Source: Myxococcales bacterium | GTDB taxonomy: Bacteria; Myxococcota_A; Polyangia; Fen-1088 | Assembly (NCBI GenBank): GCA_003158455.1 | Contig: PMJO01000097.1 | Location: 5,870-41,901, forward strand | Direction: 5' to 3' | Length of the DNA stretch: 36,032 bases | Part shown: positions 1-7,546 of the stretch, in pieces | Position numbering within the stretch: the stretch's first letter is position 1 | How the letters are laid out: every line of letters starts with the position of its first letter | Position numbers and translations under genes: made by a program | Notes under the pieces: generated by a model | Told to the model about the DNA's origin: nothing | Seen by the model: only the letters and a program-made list of their open reading frames with translations | Databases searched by the model: none

Positions 1-386
1 GATGGTGCGCCGCCGGCGAAGCCGGCGGGCTCCCCACGCGACCAGAAAAATAGGCACGCAGCCAGGCCGCGCCTTGGCGCAGGCACCGGCGTGCTTGATC
101 GATCTCTGGTCCGCGGACGAGCGATGTAGGCAAAGGTAGGTCTGTCCAGCTCAGAGCCACCAGTCCGTCCACGCAGGCTTCGAGACGCAATGTGCCCATC
201 GGCGAATCAACGAGTAAGCATGTGTGGAACATCGGACATCCAACTTGTCAAGACCATGTAAGCAATACATGTACCACATGAGGCTTTTGCCTTCCCCGGC
301 GCATCTCCCGATGCTATCAAGAAGGGACACAAGCTACCGAGCGTTGAAGCAAAGGGCACGCCACTAGCCAGAAGAGTAATGACGCG
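1..386. other. Upstream region of rpoN without a convincing gene
   Basis: No open frame here looks like a protein. The stretch from about 120 to 386 is visibly poorer in GC than the rest of the window (roughly 50 percent in the lines counted), as expected of a noncoding regulatory region. A GC-rich hairpin lies at 12-28 (arms CGCCGGC and GCCGGCG, 3-nt loop) without a following T-run. A 6-bp inverted repeat CATGTA-N5-TACATG lies at 255-271. In many proteobacteria lptB precedes rpoN; no trace of it is seen in this stretch. Confidence 0.6.
255..271. promoter_or_regulatory. Inverted repeat upstream of rpoN, possible operator
   Basis: CATGTA at 255-260 and TACATG at 266-271 are exact reverse complements with a 5-nt spacer, about 115 nt before the rpoN start in the AT-richer upstream region. 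TTGTCA at 245-250 just upstream could be part of a promoter, but no convincing -10 partner was found. Function is unproven. Confidence 0.25.
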
Positions 387-1901
387 ATGTCCATGGAGAT
401 CAAGCAGCACCTGAAGCTGTCGCAGCAGCTCGTGATGACGCCTCAGCTACAGCAGGCCATCAAGCTGCTGCAGCTTTCGCGGGTCGAGCTGGTCGACGTG
501 GTTCGCGAGGAGCTGCTCGAGAATCCGGTGTTGGAAGACTCGGTCGAGATTGCTGCGGAACAACAGAAGCCTGCCCCGTCGTCGAGCGAGGCAACCTCGG
601 CCGGGGCGCCGGAAGTCGACGCCGAACGCGTCGGCGAGACCGAGATTCTGGTGGCGAGAGCTTCCGAGGACAAGATCGACACCACGACCGAGGTCAAGCC
701 CGACGCCCGCTCTGGGGACGCGGTTGCGGATTTCGACTGGGACACCTATCTCGAGTCCCAGTCGAATGCCCCGCCCATGCCGACCTACCGGCCCAACACC
801 GAGGATCTTCCTTCCTTGGAGGCCACGCTCACCCGGGGCACTTCGCTCTTCGACCATCTCGAGTGGCAGCTCAAATTGTCGCGTGATTTTGCCGCAGATG
901 AGGAAGGCGTCGCGCTGCTAATCATCGGGAACCTTACGCCCGACGGATATCTGGACGCTCCCCTAGACGAGATCGCCGAGGAGGCGGGCGTGGGGGTGGA
1001 ACACGCGGAAGAGATCTTGCGGCGGGTTCAGGAATTCGATCCACCGGGCGTGGCCGCGCGCAATCTGCAGGAGTGCCTGCTTATCCAGGCCCGCTACATC
1101 GGCGCCGACGACGATGTGCTGGTGGGCATGATCACCCGACATCTGGGGAACCTCGAAAAGAAGAACTACGCGGTCATAGCCAAGGATCTGAATCAACCGC
1201 TGGACGAGATCTACGAAGCAGCCAAGGTGGTGATGGGCCTCGATCCCAAGCCGGGCAGCGCGTACACCGACGAGGAACCGACCTATATCACGCCCGACGT
1301 CTACATCCAGAAGGTCGGGGAGAAGTACTTCGTGGTGGCCAACGACGACGGTCTTCCCAAGCTCAAGATCTCCGATTTCTACCGCATAGCGCTCTCCAAG
1401 GGGCCTAAGGCGCGCGAGTACATCCAGGAACGCCTGCGCAGTGCCCAGTGGCTGATCCGGTCCATCCAGCAACGCCAGCGCACCATCGTGCGCGTCACCG
1501 AGTCCATCTTGAAGTTCCAGCGTGACTTTTTTGAAAAGGGTGCGGCTTTTCTCAAGCCGCTCATCTTGCGCGACGTGGCCGAGGACATCGGCATGCACGA
1601 ATCGACCGTGTCTCGGGTCACCACCAACAAATACGTCCACACCCCGCAGGGTATCTTCGAGTTGAAGTACTTCTTCAACTCGGGAATCACCCGCAGTGAC
1701 GGTGATGACCTGGCATCTGAGGCGGTCAAACTCAAAATCAAACAGATCATCGAAAGCGAGGACGTCAAGCGCCCACACTCGGACCAGCGCATTGTCGAAC
1801 TTCTTGGCAGCCAGAACATCGAGATCGCTCGCCGCACGGTCGCCAAGTATCGCGAGCAGTTGAGGATACTTTCCAGCAGCAAGCGCCGGCAGGTCTTCTA
1901 G
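387..1901 (+). CDS. rpoN: RNA polymerase sigma-54 factor
   Basis: Sigma-54 directs RNA polymerase to -24/-12 promoters that need an AAA+ activator. The 504 residues show the full family layout: a Gln/Leu-rich region I at the N-terminus (PQLQQAIKLLQLSR), an acidic, low-conservation region II to about residue 110, the core-binding region, a helix-turn-helix near 394-412 (EDIGMHESTVSR), the ELKYFFNSG segment near 425, and the RpoN box ARRTVAKYRE at 481-490 that reads the -24 element. The ATG at 387 follows a weak GAAGAG; a second ATG at 393 would remove two residues. It heads a same-strand run with hpf and the PTS genes, the arrangement seen in many proteobacteria. Length is normal and nothing is broken. 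Confidence 0.97.
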   Translation: MSMEIKQHLKLSQQLVMTPQLQQAIKLLQLSRVELVDVVREELLENPVLEDSVEIAAEQQKPAPSSSEATSAGAPEVDAERVGETEILVARASEDKIDTTTEVKPDARSGDAVADFDWDTYLESQSNAPPMPTYRPNTEDLPSLEATLTRGTSLFDHLEWQLKLSRDFAADEEGVALLIIGNLTPDGYLDAPLDEIAEEAGVGVEHAEEILRRVQEFDPPGVAARNLQECLLIQARYIGADDDVLVGMITRHLGNLEKKNYAVIAKDLNQPLDEIYEAAKVVMGLDPKPGSAYTDEEPTYITPDVYIQKVGEKYFVVANDDGLPKLKISDFYRIALSKGPKAREYIQERLRSAQWLIRSIQQRQRTIVRVTESILKFQRDFFEKGAAFLKPLILRDVAEDIGMHESTVSRVTTNKYVHTPQGIFELKYFFNSGITRSDGDDLASEAVKLKIKQIIESEDVKRPHSDQRIVELLGSQNIEIARRTVAKYREQLRILSSSKRRQVF

Positions 1902-1951
1902 ACCCTGCAGTCACGGCCAAACCCGAACCCCCTTGGATGGAGGCACATTGC

Positions 1952-2557
1952 ATGCAGATTTCTACGACGTTCCGCCACATGGAGGCGTCCCCGGCGGTGA
2001 GAGAGTACGCGGAAGAACGCCTGGACAAGATTCGCAAGTACTTCCAACGTGAGCTTCTGGCAGCCCACGCGACCTTCTCTGTCGAACGCAACCACAACCA
2101 CACCGCCGAGTTTTCCTTGACCCTGCCCAACGGCATCGTCTTGCAGGCGCGTGAGACGACCGAGGATATGTACTCGTCGGTGGATTTGGCGGCGGCGCGT
2201 ATTGAGCGCCAGGTGCGCAAGTGGAAGGAGAAGATTCGCACGCACAAGCCGCATGGCGGGCCCAGCTTCTCTATCCGTCAGGCAGTGATCTCGTCCGAGT
2301 CGTTCGAGCCCCGGTCAGGCGACGAGGGCGAGGCCGACAAGGGCAAAGGGATGGCGAGCAACGTGCACGTGGTGCGCGAGCGGACCCTGGAAGTGCGCAA
2401 CTTGGCAGTCGAGGACGCCGCAATGCAGCTTAACCTGATGGAAAAAGAGTTCTTGGTGTTCACGGATGTGGACACCAAGACCATTTCAGTCATATATCGC
2501 CGCAAGGATGGCAATTACGGTCTTATCGAGACTGGAGCCTCTGCTCCCGGAACCTAA
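1952..2557 (+). CDS. hpf: Ribosome hibernation promoting factor, long form
   Basis: This binds the 30S subunit and promotes inactive ribosome dimers in slow growth. The N-terminal part (about residues 1-100) is the HPF/RaiA fold beginning MQISTTFRHMEASPAV. After a charged linker, a C-terminal domain from about residue 138 (VHVVRERTLEV through YRRKDGNYGLIE) matches the dimerisation domain of long-form HPF, so this is not the short enterobacterial type. The start at 1952 is chosen because GGAGG at 1939-1943 sits 8 nt upstream; an in-frame ATG at 1937 overlaps that ribosome site and is less likely. It lies 50 nt after rpoN and 34 nt before ptsN, probably in one transcript. Product is 201 residues. 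Confidence 0.95.
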   Translation: MQISTTFRHMEASPAVREYAEERLDKIRKYFQRELLAAHATFSVERNHNHTAEFSLTLPNGIVLQARETTEDMYSSVDLAAARIERQVRKWKEKIRTHKPHGGPSFSIRQAVISSESFEPRSGDEGEADKGKGMASNVHVVRERTLEVRNLAVEDAAMQLNLMEKEFLVFTDVDTKTISVIYRRKDGNYGLIETGASAPGT

Positions 2558-2591
2558 GATTGGAAATAGTCCCCGGACTGCCGGAGCGCCG

Positions 2592-3053
2592 ATGAAGGTC
2601 GCTGATTTTCTTCACTCGAACTGCATCATCCCGACGTTGCGAGGGACCAGTAAGAGCGAAGTTCTTACCGAACTGGCGCAACACCTGGCCAAAGTGCAGC
2701 CCGGGATCGATGCTGTGGCGCTGGGACGTGCGCTTGAGGAACGAGAACTGCTTGCCTCGACCGCGATCGGGGATGGCATCGCCATTCCGCATGGCAAACT
2801 GGACACGGTGGACAGCCTGATGGGCGTGCTGGGACGTTCGGTGCCGGGGCTGGATTTCGATTCCATAGACGGCAAGGCCACCCATCTGGTGTTCATGCTG
2901 GTGGCGCCCACGGCCTCCATCGGGGTTCATCTGAAGGCGCTGGCGCGCCTGTCGCGGCTGTTTCGCGACGCGGTTTTTCGTCAGCGCCTGATTGATGCGC
3001 CTGATGGGGATACGATGTTCAAGATCATTGAAGAAGAGGACGCCAAGTATTGA
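2592..3053 (+). CDS. ptsN: Nitrogen-PTS-type EIIA protein (PtsN)
   Basis: This is a PTS EIIA domain of the fructose/mannitol type, used in signalling in the nitrogen PTS rather than in sugar import. The 153-residue product begins MKVADFLHSNCIIPTL and carries the phospho-acceptor region GDGIAIPHGK, with His67 as the expected acceptor. The conserved LVAPTASIGVHLKALARLSRL segment follows. The open frame extends 42 residues further upstream inside hpf, but ATG 2592 has GGAG at 2583-2586 with 5-nt spacing and the family N-terminus. No EIIB or EIIC is fused or adjacent. Its last bases overlap the next start (TTGA), suggesting translational coupling to hprK. Confidence 0.95.
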   Translation: MKVADFLHSNCIIPTLRGTSKSEVLTELAQHLAKVQPGIDAVALGRALEERELLASTAIGDGIAIPHGKLDTVDSLMGVLGRSVPGLDFDSIDGKATHLVFMLVAPTASIGVHLKALARLSRLFRDAVFRQRLIDAPDGDTMFKIIEEEDAKY

Positions 3054-4030
3054 ACGCCCCCACCGCGCTGTCATCCACGCTGACGGTGCGCTCTCTGCTG
3101 AGCGAGGGCGCGGGGCTTAGACTAGTTCTGCTGGCGGGTGAGGCGGGGCTGGGCCGTCGCATTGCCGTCAACCGCGTGCAGAAGCCGGGGCTCGCGCTGG
3201 CGGGCTTCGTGCGCCAAGTGCAGCCGGAGCGGGTTCAGATCCTGGGCGCCACCGAGTTGTCCTACCTGGCCAGCTTGCCGCCCCAGGAGGCGCGCCACGG
3301 CATAGAGACCTTCATGGCCATCGAGCCCGCCTGTATCATCATCACCAAGGGGCTCGATGTTCCGGTTGAGTTGTTCGACGCGGCCAACCGCCTGGGCGTG
3401 CCGCTGCTGCGCACACCGCTGCGTTCCTCGGCCGCGATCGAGGCGATTCAGTCCTTCATCGAACGCGAGCTGGCGCCCTCGGCGAGCATCCACGGTGTGC
3501 TCATGGATGTCCTCGGCATCGGCATCCTGCTCATGGGCAAGAGCGGCGTGGGCAAGTCCGAAGCGGCGCTGGAATTGGTCATGCGCGGGCACCGACTGGT
3601 GGCGGACGATCTGGTCGAGGTGCGCCGCACGTCGCACAACATTCTCGTGGGCTGGGCGGCCGAGCTGATCAAGCACCACATGGAGGTGCGCGGGGTAGGC
3701 ATCATCAACATCAAGGATATGTTCGGCGTGGCAGCGGTACGCGACGAGAAGAAGATCGAGTTGGTGGTGGAGCTGGTACGCTGGGAGGACGCGGAATCCG
3801 CTGACCGAATCGGACTCGACGATCAAACACACCTGATTCTCGACGTGTCAGTGCCGCTTCTGCGCATCCCAGTGAGCCCGGGACGCAACGTGAGTTCATT
3901 GGTAGAGGTGGCGGCGCGCAATCGTTTGCTGCAGCAGCGGGGCCACCATTCTGCGCGCGAGTTTCAGGAGAGATTGGACCAGGCCCTGGCCGATGCGCAG
4001 CAACGGCGCTTCCGCGACGACGTGGAGTGA
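3050..4030 (+). CDS. hprK: HPr kinase/phosphorylase
   Basis: HprK uses ATP or pyrophosphate to phosphorylate a serine of HPr and also removes it. The 326-residue protein has the N-terminal DRTGG-like domain (to about 130) and a C-terminal kinase domain with Walker A GKSGVGKS at 163-170, the Asp-Asp pair 186-187 in LVADDLVEV, and the family signature VRGVGIINIKDMFG at about 213-226. The TTG start at 3050 overlaps the ptsN TGA in a TTGA; a GTG at 3086 would give a shorter form starting at VRSLLSEG. Its substrate HPr, with the matching Ser, is encoded four genes downstream, so the regulatory pair is complete within the cluster. Confidence 0.95.
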   Translation: MNAPTALSSTLTVRSLLSEGAGLRLVLLAGEAGLGRRIAVNRVQKPGLALAGFVRQVQPERVQILGATELSYLASLPPQEARHGIETFMAIEPACIIITKGLDVPVELFDAANRLGVPLLRTPLRSSAAIEAIQSFIERELAPSASIHGVLMDVLGIGILLMGKSGVGKSEAALELVMRGHRLVADDLVEVRRTSHNILVGWAAELIKHHMEVRGVGIINIKDMFGVAAVRDEKKIELVVELVRWEDAESADRIGLDDQTHLILDVSVPLLRIPVSPGRNVSSLVEVAARNRLLQQRGHHSAREFQERLDQALADAQQRRFRDDVE

Positions 4031-4033
4031 GTG

Positions 4034-4900
4034 ATGAAGCTGGTCGTCATCACCGGCGTCTCGGGTGCGGGCAAGAGCACGGCCAAGAGCGCGTTGGAAG
4101 ACCTGGGCTTCTACTGCGTCGACAATCTGCCCATGACCCTCATGCCGCGCTTTATCGAGCTTTTGGCCGGGCGGGAAGAGGTGACGCGCGCGGGGTTGGT
4201 GGTGGATGCGCGCAGCGGGGAGTTTCTCGCCGATTCCGCGCGCGTGCTGTCCGACCTGCGGGACGCTGGGCACTCCATCGAGGTGCTCTTTCTGGACGCG
4301 CCTGACCAGGTGCTGCTGCGGCGTTTTTCCGAAACCCGGCGCCGCCATCCTCTGTCGGGAACCGACATCCGCGCCGGGATCCAGGCCGAGCGCATGCACC
4401 TGGCCGCGCTTCGGCAAGAAGCCACTACGGTAATCGACACGGCTGAGCTTACCGTGCACGGGCTGCGCGCGATGGTGCTGGGCCGCTACGGCCGGGCCGA
4501 GGGCAACCTGTCGGTGACCATGGAGTCGTTCGGTTTCAAGTACGGTTTGCCCAGCGAGGCCGACATCGTGCTCGATGTTCGCTTTCTGCCCAATCCTTTC
4601 TTCGTCGCCGCACTTTCCCCGCTTTCGGGTGAGGACGAGAGCGTGCGCAGGTTCGTTCTCGACAACCCGGAGACGCAGATTTTCCTGACCAAAGCCGAGG
4701 AACTGCTAGCGCTTTGTATTGCCGCGTTCGAACGTGAAGGCAAGACCTACGCGACCGTGGCCATTGGCTGCACCGGTGGCCGCCATCGCTCGGTTGTCGT
4801 CGCGGCCGAGCTGGCCCGTCGCCTGCAGGCCTTTCAAGTGGAGGTCCGGCACCGAGACGTTGGGCGCGGTCGCCCAGCGCTGCCCGAGGCGCGCAGCTAG
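4034..4900 (+). CDS. rapZ: RapZ/YvcJ family nucleotide-binding protein
   Basis: RapZ-family P-loop proteins are encoded beside ptsN/hprK in many bacteria. In Escherichia coli RapZ binds small RNAs that control glucosamine-6-phosphate synthase. The 288-residue product has Walker A GVSGAGKS at 8-15, the family segment LEDLGFYCVDNLP, and the C-terminal signature IGCTGGRHRS at 244-253. ATG 4034 is preferred because GGAG at 4024-4027 is 6 nt away; GTG 4031 directly after the hprK stop is the alternative. Whether it acts on RNA here cannot be read from sequence; the family assignment itself is secure. The end of the protein (GRGRPALPEARS) is short of charged tails seen in some homologues. Confidence 0.93.
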   Translation: MKLVVITGVSGAGKSTAKSALEDLGFYCVDNLPMTLMPRFIELLAGREEVTRAGLVVDARSGEFLADSARVLSDLRDAGHSIEVLFLDAPDQVLLRRFSETRRRHPLSGTDIRAGIQAERMHLAALRQEATTVIDTAELTVHGLRAMVLGRYGRAEGNLSVTMESFGFKYGLPSEADIVLDVRFLPNPFFVAALSPLSGEDESVRRFVLDNPETQIFLTKAEELLALCIAAFEREGKTYATVAIGCTGGRHRSVVVAAELARRLQAFQVEVRHRDVGRGRPALPEARS

Positions 4901-4941
4901 CGGTCGAGTCATATGCGCTGGGTTACAACAACATCGCGTTC

Positions 4942-4958
4942 GTACCCAAACCGGGTAC
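4942..4958. promoter_or_regulatory. Inverted repeat before the mannose-type EIIA gene
   Basis: GTACCC (4942-4947) and GGGTAC (4953-4958) are exact reverse complements with a 5-nt spacer. The repeat ends 15 nt before the next start codon, inside the only sizeable gap (73 nt) of the PTS cluster. The right arm runs into TACAAT (4956-4961), a good match to a -10 hexamer, so it could be an operator over an internal promoter or an RNA hairpin over the ribosome site. Confidence 0.35.
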
Positions 4959-4973
4959 AATGAATGGAGCAGC

Positions 4974-5432
4974 ATGTCCACCCCGCCAACTAGGACGCTC
5001 AAGCCGATGGTGGGAGTCGTCGTAGTCTCCCACGAGCAGGTGGCTTTCTCCATGCTCGAAGCGGCCCGCCGGGTGGTCGGCACCTTGCCCGGGGTCAAAG
5101 TGGCCTGCGCGTCAGCCGGAGACGACAGCGCGGCAATCACCCAACGGGTGGCGCAGGCTTGCGGCGAGGTCGATGACGGCGCCGGTGTGCTGATCATGGT
5201 GGATGTCTATGGCTCGACGCCGTTTCACGTGGCCATGTCGATGCTGGACGGGACCGGGGCGGCCGAGGTGTTGTGCGGCGTGAACCTGCCCATGCTGCTC
5301 AAGCTGGCCACGATCGATCGCACGCGCCTTTCGCCTGGGGAGATGGCCCTGGAACTGTGCGAGTGTGGCCGGCGCGCGATTCGGATTGGCTCGGAGTTGA
5401 CCGGCAAGATCGTCGTGGGAGGTATACGCTGA
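4974..5432 (+). CDS. Mannose-family PTS EIIA protein
   Basis: EIIA of the mannose family accepts phosphate from HPr on a histidine near the N-terminus. Here the acceptor is His20 in VVVVSHEQVAFSML, where the usual following Gly is Glu. The second family block VDVYGSTPFHVAMSML corresponds to the D-x-F-G-G-T-P-x-x-A region, and a third block CGVNLPMLLKL is also present. Start ATG 4974 has GGAG at 4966-4969, though only 4 nt away; ATG 5007 would put the His at residue 9, closer to the E. coli position, so it remains possible. Product is 152 residues. No EIIB, EIIC or EIID lies nearby, so it probably works as a phosphate-responsive regulator rather than in sugar import. Confidence 0.92.
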   Translation: MSTPPTRTLKPMVGVVVVSHEQVAFSMLEAARRVVGTLPGVKVACASAGDDSAAITQRVAQACGEVDDGAGVLIMVDVYGSTPFHVAMSMLDGTGAAEVLCGVNLPMLLKLATIDRTRLSPGEMALELCECGRRAIRIGSELTGKIVVGGIR

Positions 5433-5433
5433 C

Positions 5434-5727
5434 GTGGGGGATGGTAGCCAGGCGCAACGCTCGGTCAAAATACGCAATCGCCTGGGCATGCACGCACGCG
5501 CCGCGGTCAAGTTCGTGCAACTCGCCAACCACTTCGAGTGCGAGATCAATGTGCTCAAGGATGGCACGCAGGTCAACGGCAAGAGCATCATGGGTCTGCT
5601 TACCCTGGTTGCCGCCTGGGGCACCGAGGTGATCGTCGCGGCCAACGGAGTCGACGCGGACCAGGCGGTGGATGCGCTGGTGGCGCTGGTGGGCGACGGT
5701 TTCGGCGAAGGGGTGGTGGATGCTTAG
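5434..5727 (+). CDS. ptsH: Phosphocarrier protein HPr
   Basis: HPr carries phosphate from enzyme I to the EIIA proteins. The 97-residue product shows the active-site motif LGMHARAA with His20 and the regulatory-site motif GKSIMGLLTL with Ser51. The 31-residue spacing between them equals that of His15 and Ser46 in Bacillus HPr, so this HPr should be a substrate of both EI and HprK. The GTG start at 5434 lies 1 nt past the EIIA stop, with GGGAGG at 5417-5422 upstream (11-nt spacing). The N-terminus is about five residues longer than usual. The 3' end overlaps ptsI by 8 nt. Confidence 0.95.
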   Translation: MGDGSQAQRSVKIRNRLGMHARAAVKFVQLANHFECEINVLKDGTQVNGKSIMGLLTLVAAWGTEVIVAANGVDADQAVDALVALVGDGFGEGVVDA

Positions 5728-7474
5728 GCTGGCGGGCGTGGGCGCCTCCCCGGGCATTGCCATGGGGGTGGCGCATTTTCTCGGCGGCCGGGTGGAGGTG
5801 CAAGAGCGCCGCATTTTCACCGACGAGGTGGCCAACGAGCTGCGTCGCTTCGAAGATGCCATAGGCCGCAGTGATGCGCAGCTGCGGCGCATTCAGCAGC
5901 AGATTGCCGAGCAGGAGGGTGACGGTCAGGAGTATCGCATCCTCGAGGCGCACCGGATGATGTTGGCCGATGTGCACTTGGTCGAGGAGACGCGCCGGAT
6001 CATCGGCTCAGACCAGGTGTCGGCCGAGTGGGCGTTGCGGCGGGCACTGGACCAGATCCAGGCGGTGTTCGCGCGGATTGAAGATGCCTACTTCCGCGAG
6101 CGGCGCAGCGACATCGACATGATCGGCGAGCGCATCTTGCGCAATCTGCTGGGCATGACGCCTCCCGGGCATGAGGGCGTGCCCAAGGGCGCGGTGGTGT
6201 TTGCCCACGATCTCTCGCCGGCCGACGTGACCCAGCTCGGCCGTGCCGGCGTCAGTGGCTTTTTCACCGAGGGCGGCGGCAAGACCTCGCACTCGGCCCT
6301 GGTGGCGCGCGCACTGGGCCTGCCACTCGTCGCAGGTGTGCAGGGCTTCATCAAGCACATCCGCACCGGGATGACCGTGATCGTGGACGGCGGCCGTGGC
6401 GAAGTCATCTTGGAACCAGACTTCGAGGTGCAAGGCCGCTACGCTGACCGGGCCGCGCGCGATCTGGTGCAGGCCGAACGCCTGGCCCGGGCCCGGGAGG
6501 CACCCGCCATCTCGCTCGATGGTGAGCGGGTGCACCTGGCTGCCAACGTGGAATTATTGGAGGAAGTGCCCATCTCGGTCGAGTTAGGCGCGGACGGGAT
6601 CGGGCTGTTTCGCACCGAATTCTTGTATCTAGAACGCAGCACCCTGCCCACTGAGGAGGAGCAGTACCAGCATGCGCTGGCCGCCCTGCGGGCCATGGAT
6701 GGCCGTGACGTTTGCTTTCGCACCTTGGATCTGGGCGGAGACAAGCTGCCCACCTCGGTGCGCATTCCGGCGGGGAACAATCCCGCGCTCGGCCTGCGCT
6801 CGATCCGCTATTCGTTGTGGCGGCGCGACGTTTTCAAGTTGCAGCTGCGCGCCTTCTACCGGGCTGCCGCGGTGGGCCCGCTGCGCATCATGTTCCCGCT
6901 GATTTCCGGCGTGGCCGAACTGCGCACGGTACGTGAGTTGTGCTCCGATGTTTGTGCGGAACTCCAGCGCGATGGGCTGGAGCACAATCCCGAGGTCCCG
7001 CTTGGCGTGATGATCGAGACACCCAGCGCGGCGGTCATCGCCGACCTGTTGGTCGAGGAGTGCGATTTCCTCTCCATCGGCACCAACGACCTGATCCAGT
7101 ACGCGCTGGCGGCTGACCGCCAAGACGAGCACGTGGGCTATCTCTACCACCCGCTGCACCCGGCCATCCTGCGCCTGGTAAGGACGGTGGTCGGGGCAGC
7201 CAAGCGTGCTGGCAAGCCGGTGTCCATGTGCGGGGACATGGCCGGCGACCCGCGCTTCTGCTGGGTTCTGCTCGGGCTCGGGCTGCGCTCACTCTCGATG
7301 GCGCCGCGCCAGATACCCATCGTCAAGTCCATCGTGCGCGCCTCGCGCATCGCCGCGGCGGAGAAGCTGACCGAGGAAATCCTGCGCCTGCGCACCGAGG
7401 ACGAAGTGGAGGAAGCGGTCAATCGCGTGATGAAGGAGCGCTTCCCCATCGAGTTCACCGAAGAGACGTCGTAG
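5720..7474 (+). CDS. ptsI: PTS enzyme I (phosphoenolpyruvate-protein phosphotransferase)
   Basis: Enzyme I takes phosphate from phosphoenolpyruvate and passes it to HPr. The 584-residue protein begins MLRLAGVGASPGIAMG, the usual N-terminus, and contains the HPr-binding and phosphohistidine domain with GGGKTSHSAL (His191, against 189 in E. coli), then the PEP-binding barrel with FRTEFLYLER, SIGTNDLIQYALA and the catalytic Cys504 in SMCGDMAGDP. ATG 5720 is chosen over an upstream ATG at 5672 that would add a Trp-rich, unlikely leader and lie deep inside ptsH. There is no N-terminal GAF domain, so it is the PtsI rather than the PtsP form. It is the last gene of the cluster. Confidence 0.96.
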   Translation: MLRLAGVGASPGIAMGVAHFLGGRVEVQERRIFTDEVANELRRFEDAIGRSDAQLRRIQQQIAEQEGDGQEYRILEAHRMMLADVHLVEETRRIIGSDQVSAEWALRRALDQIQAVFARIEDAYFRERRSDIDMIGERILRNLLGMTPPGHEGVPKGAVVFAHDLSPADVTQLGRAGVSGFFTEGGGKTSHSALVARALGLPLVAGVQGFIKHIRTGMTVIVDGGRGEVILEPDFEVQGRYADRAARDLVQAERLARAREAPAISLDGERVHLAANVELLEEVPISVELGADGIGLFRTEFLYLERSTLPTEEEQYQHALAALRAMDGRDVCFRTLDLGGDKLPTSVRIPAGNNPALGLRSIRYSLWRRDVFKLQLRAFYRAAAVGPLRIMFPLISGVAELRTVRELCSDVCAELQRDGLEHNPEVPLGVMIETPSAAVIADLLVEECDFLSIGTNDLIQYALAADRQDEHVGYLYHPLHPAILRLVRTVVGAAKRAGKPVSMCGDMAGDPRFCWVLLGLGLRSLSMAPRQIPIVKSIVRASRIAAAEKLTEEILRLRTEDEVEEAVNRVMKERFPIEFTEETS

Positions 7475-7546
7475 GCAACTTCACCGCACCGCACTCATTC
7501 GCCGCTCGACGGTTCTTCCGCTAGACTGCGCGGTCATCGGCCGCCC

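Noticed and set aside
84-100. Possible sigma-54 promoter GGCAC-N5-TGC upstream of rpoN
   Set aside because: The spacing between the GG and GC elements is off by one base from the -24/-12 consensus.
2-139. Short Arg-rich frame MVRRRRSRRAPHA at the window start
   Set aside because: It results from the GC-rich hairpin, has no ribosome site in view and no recognisable family.
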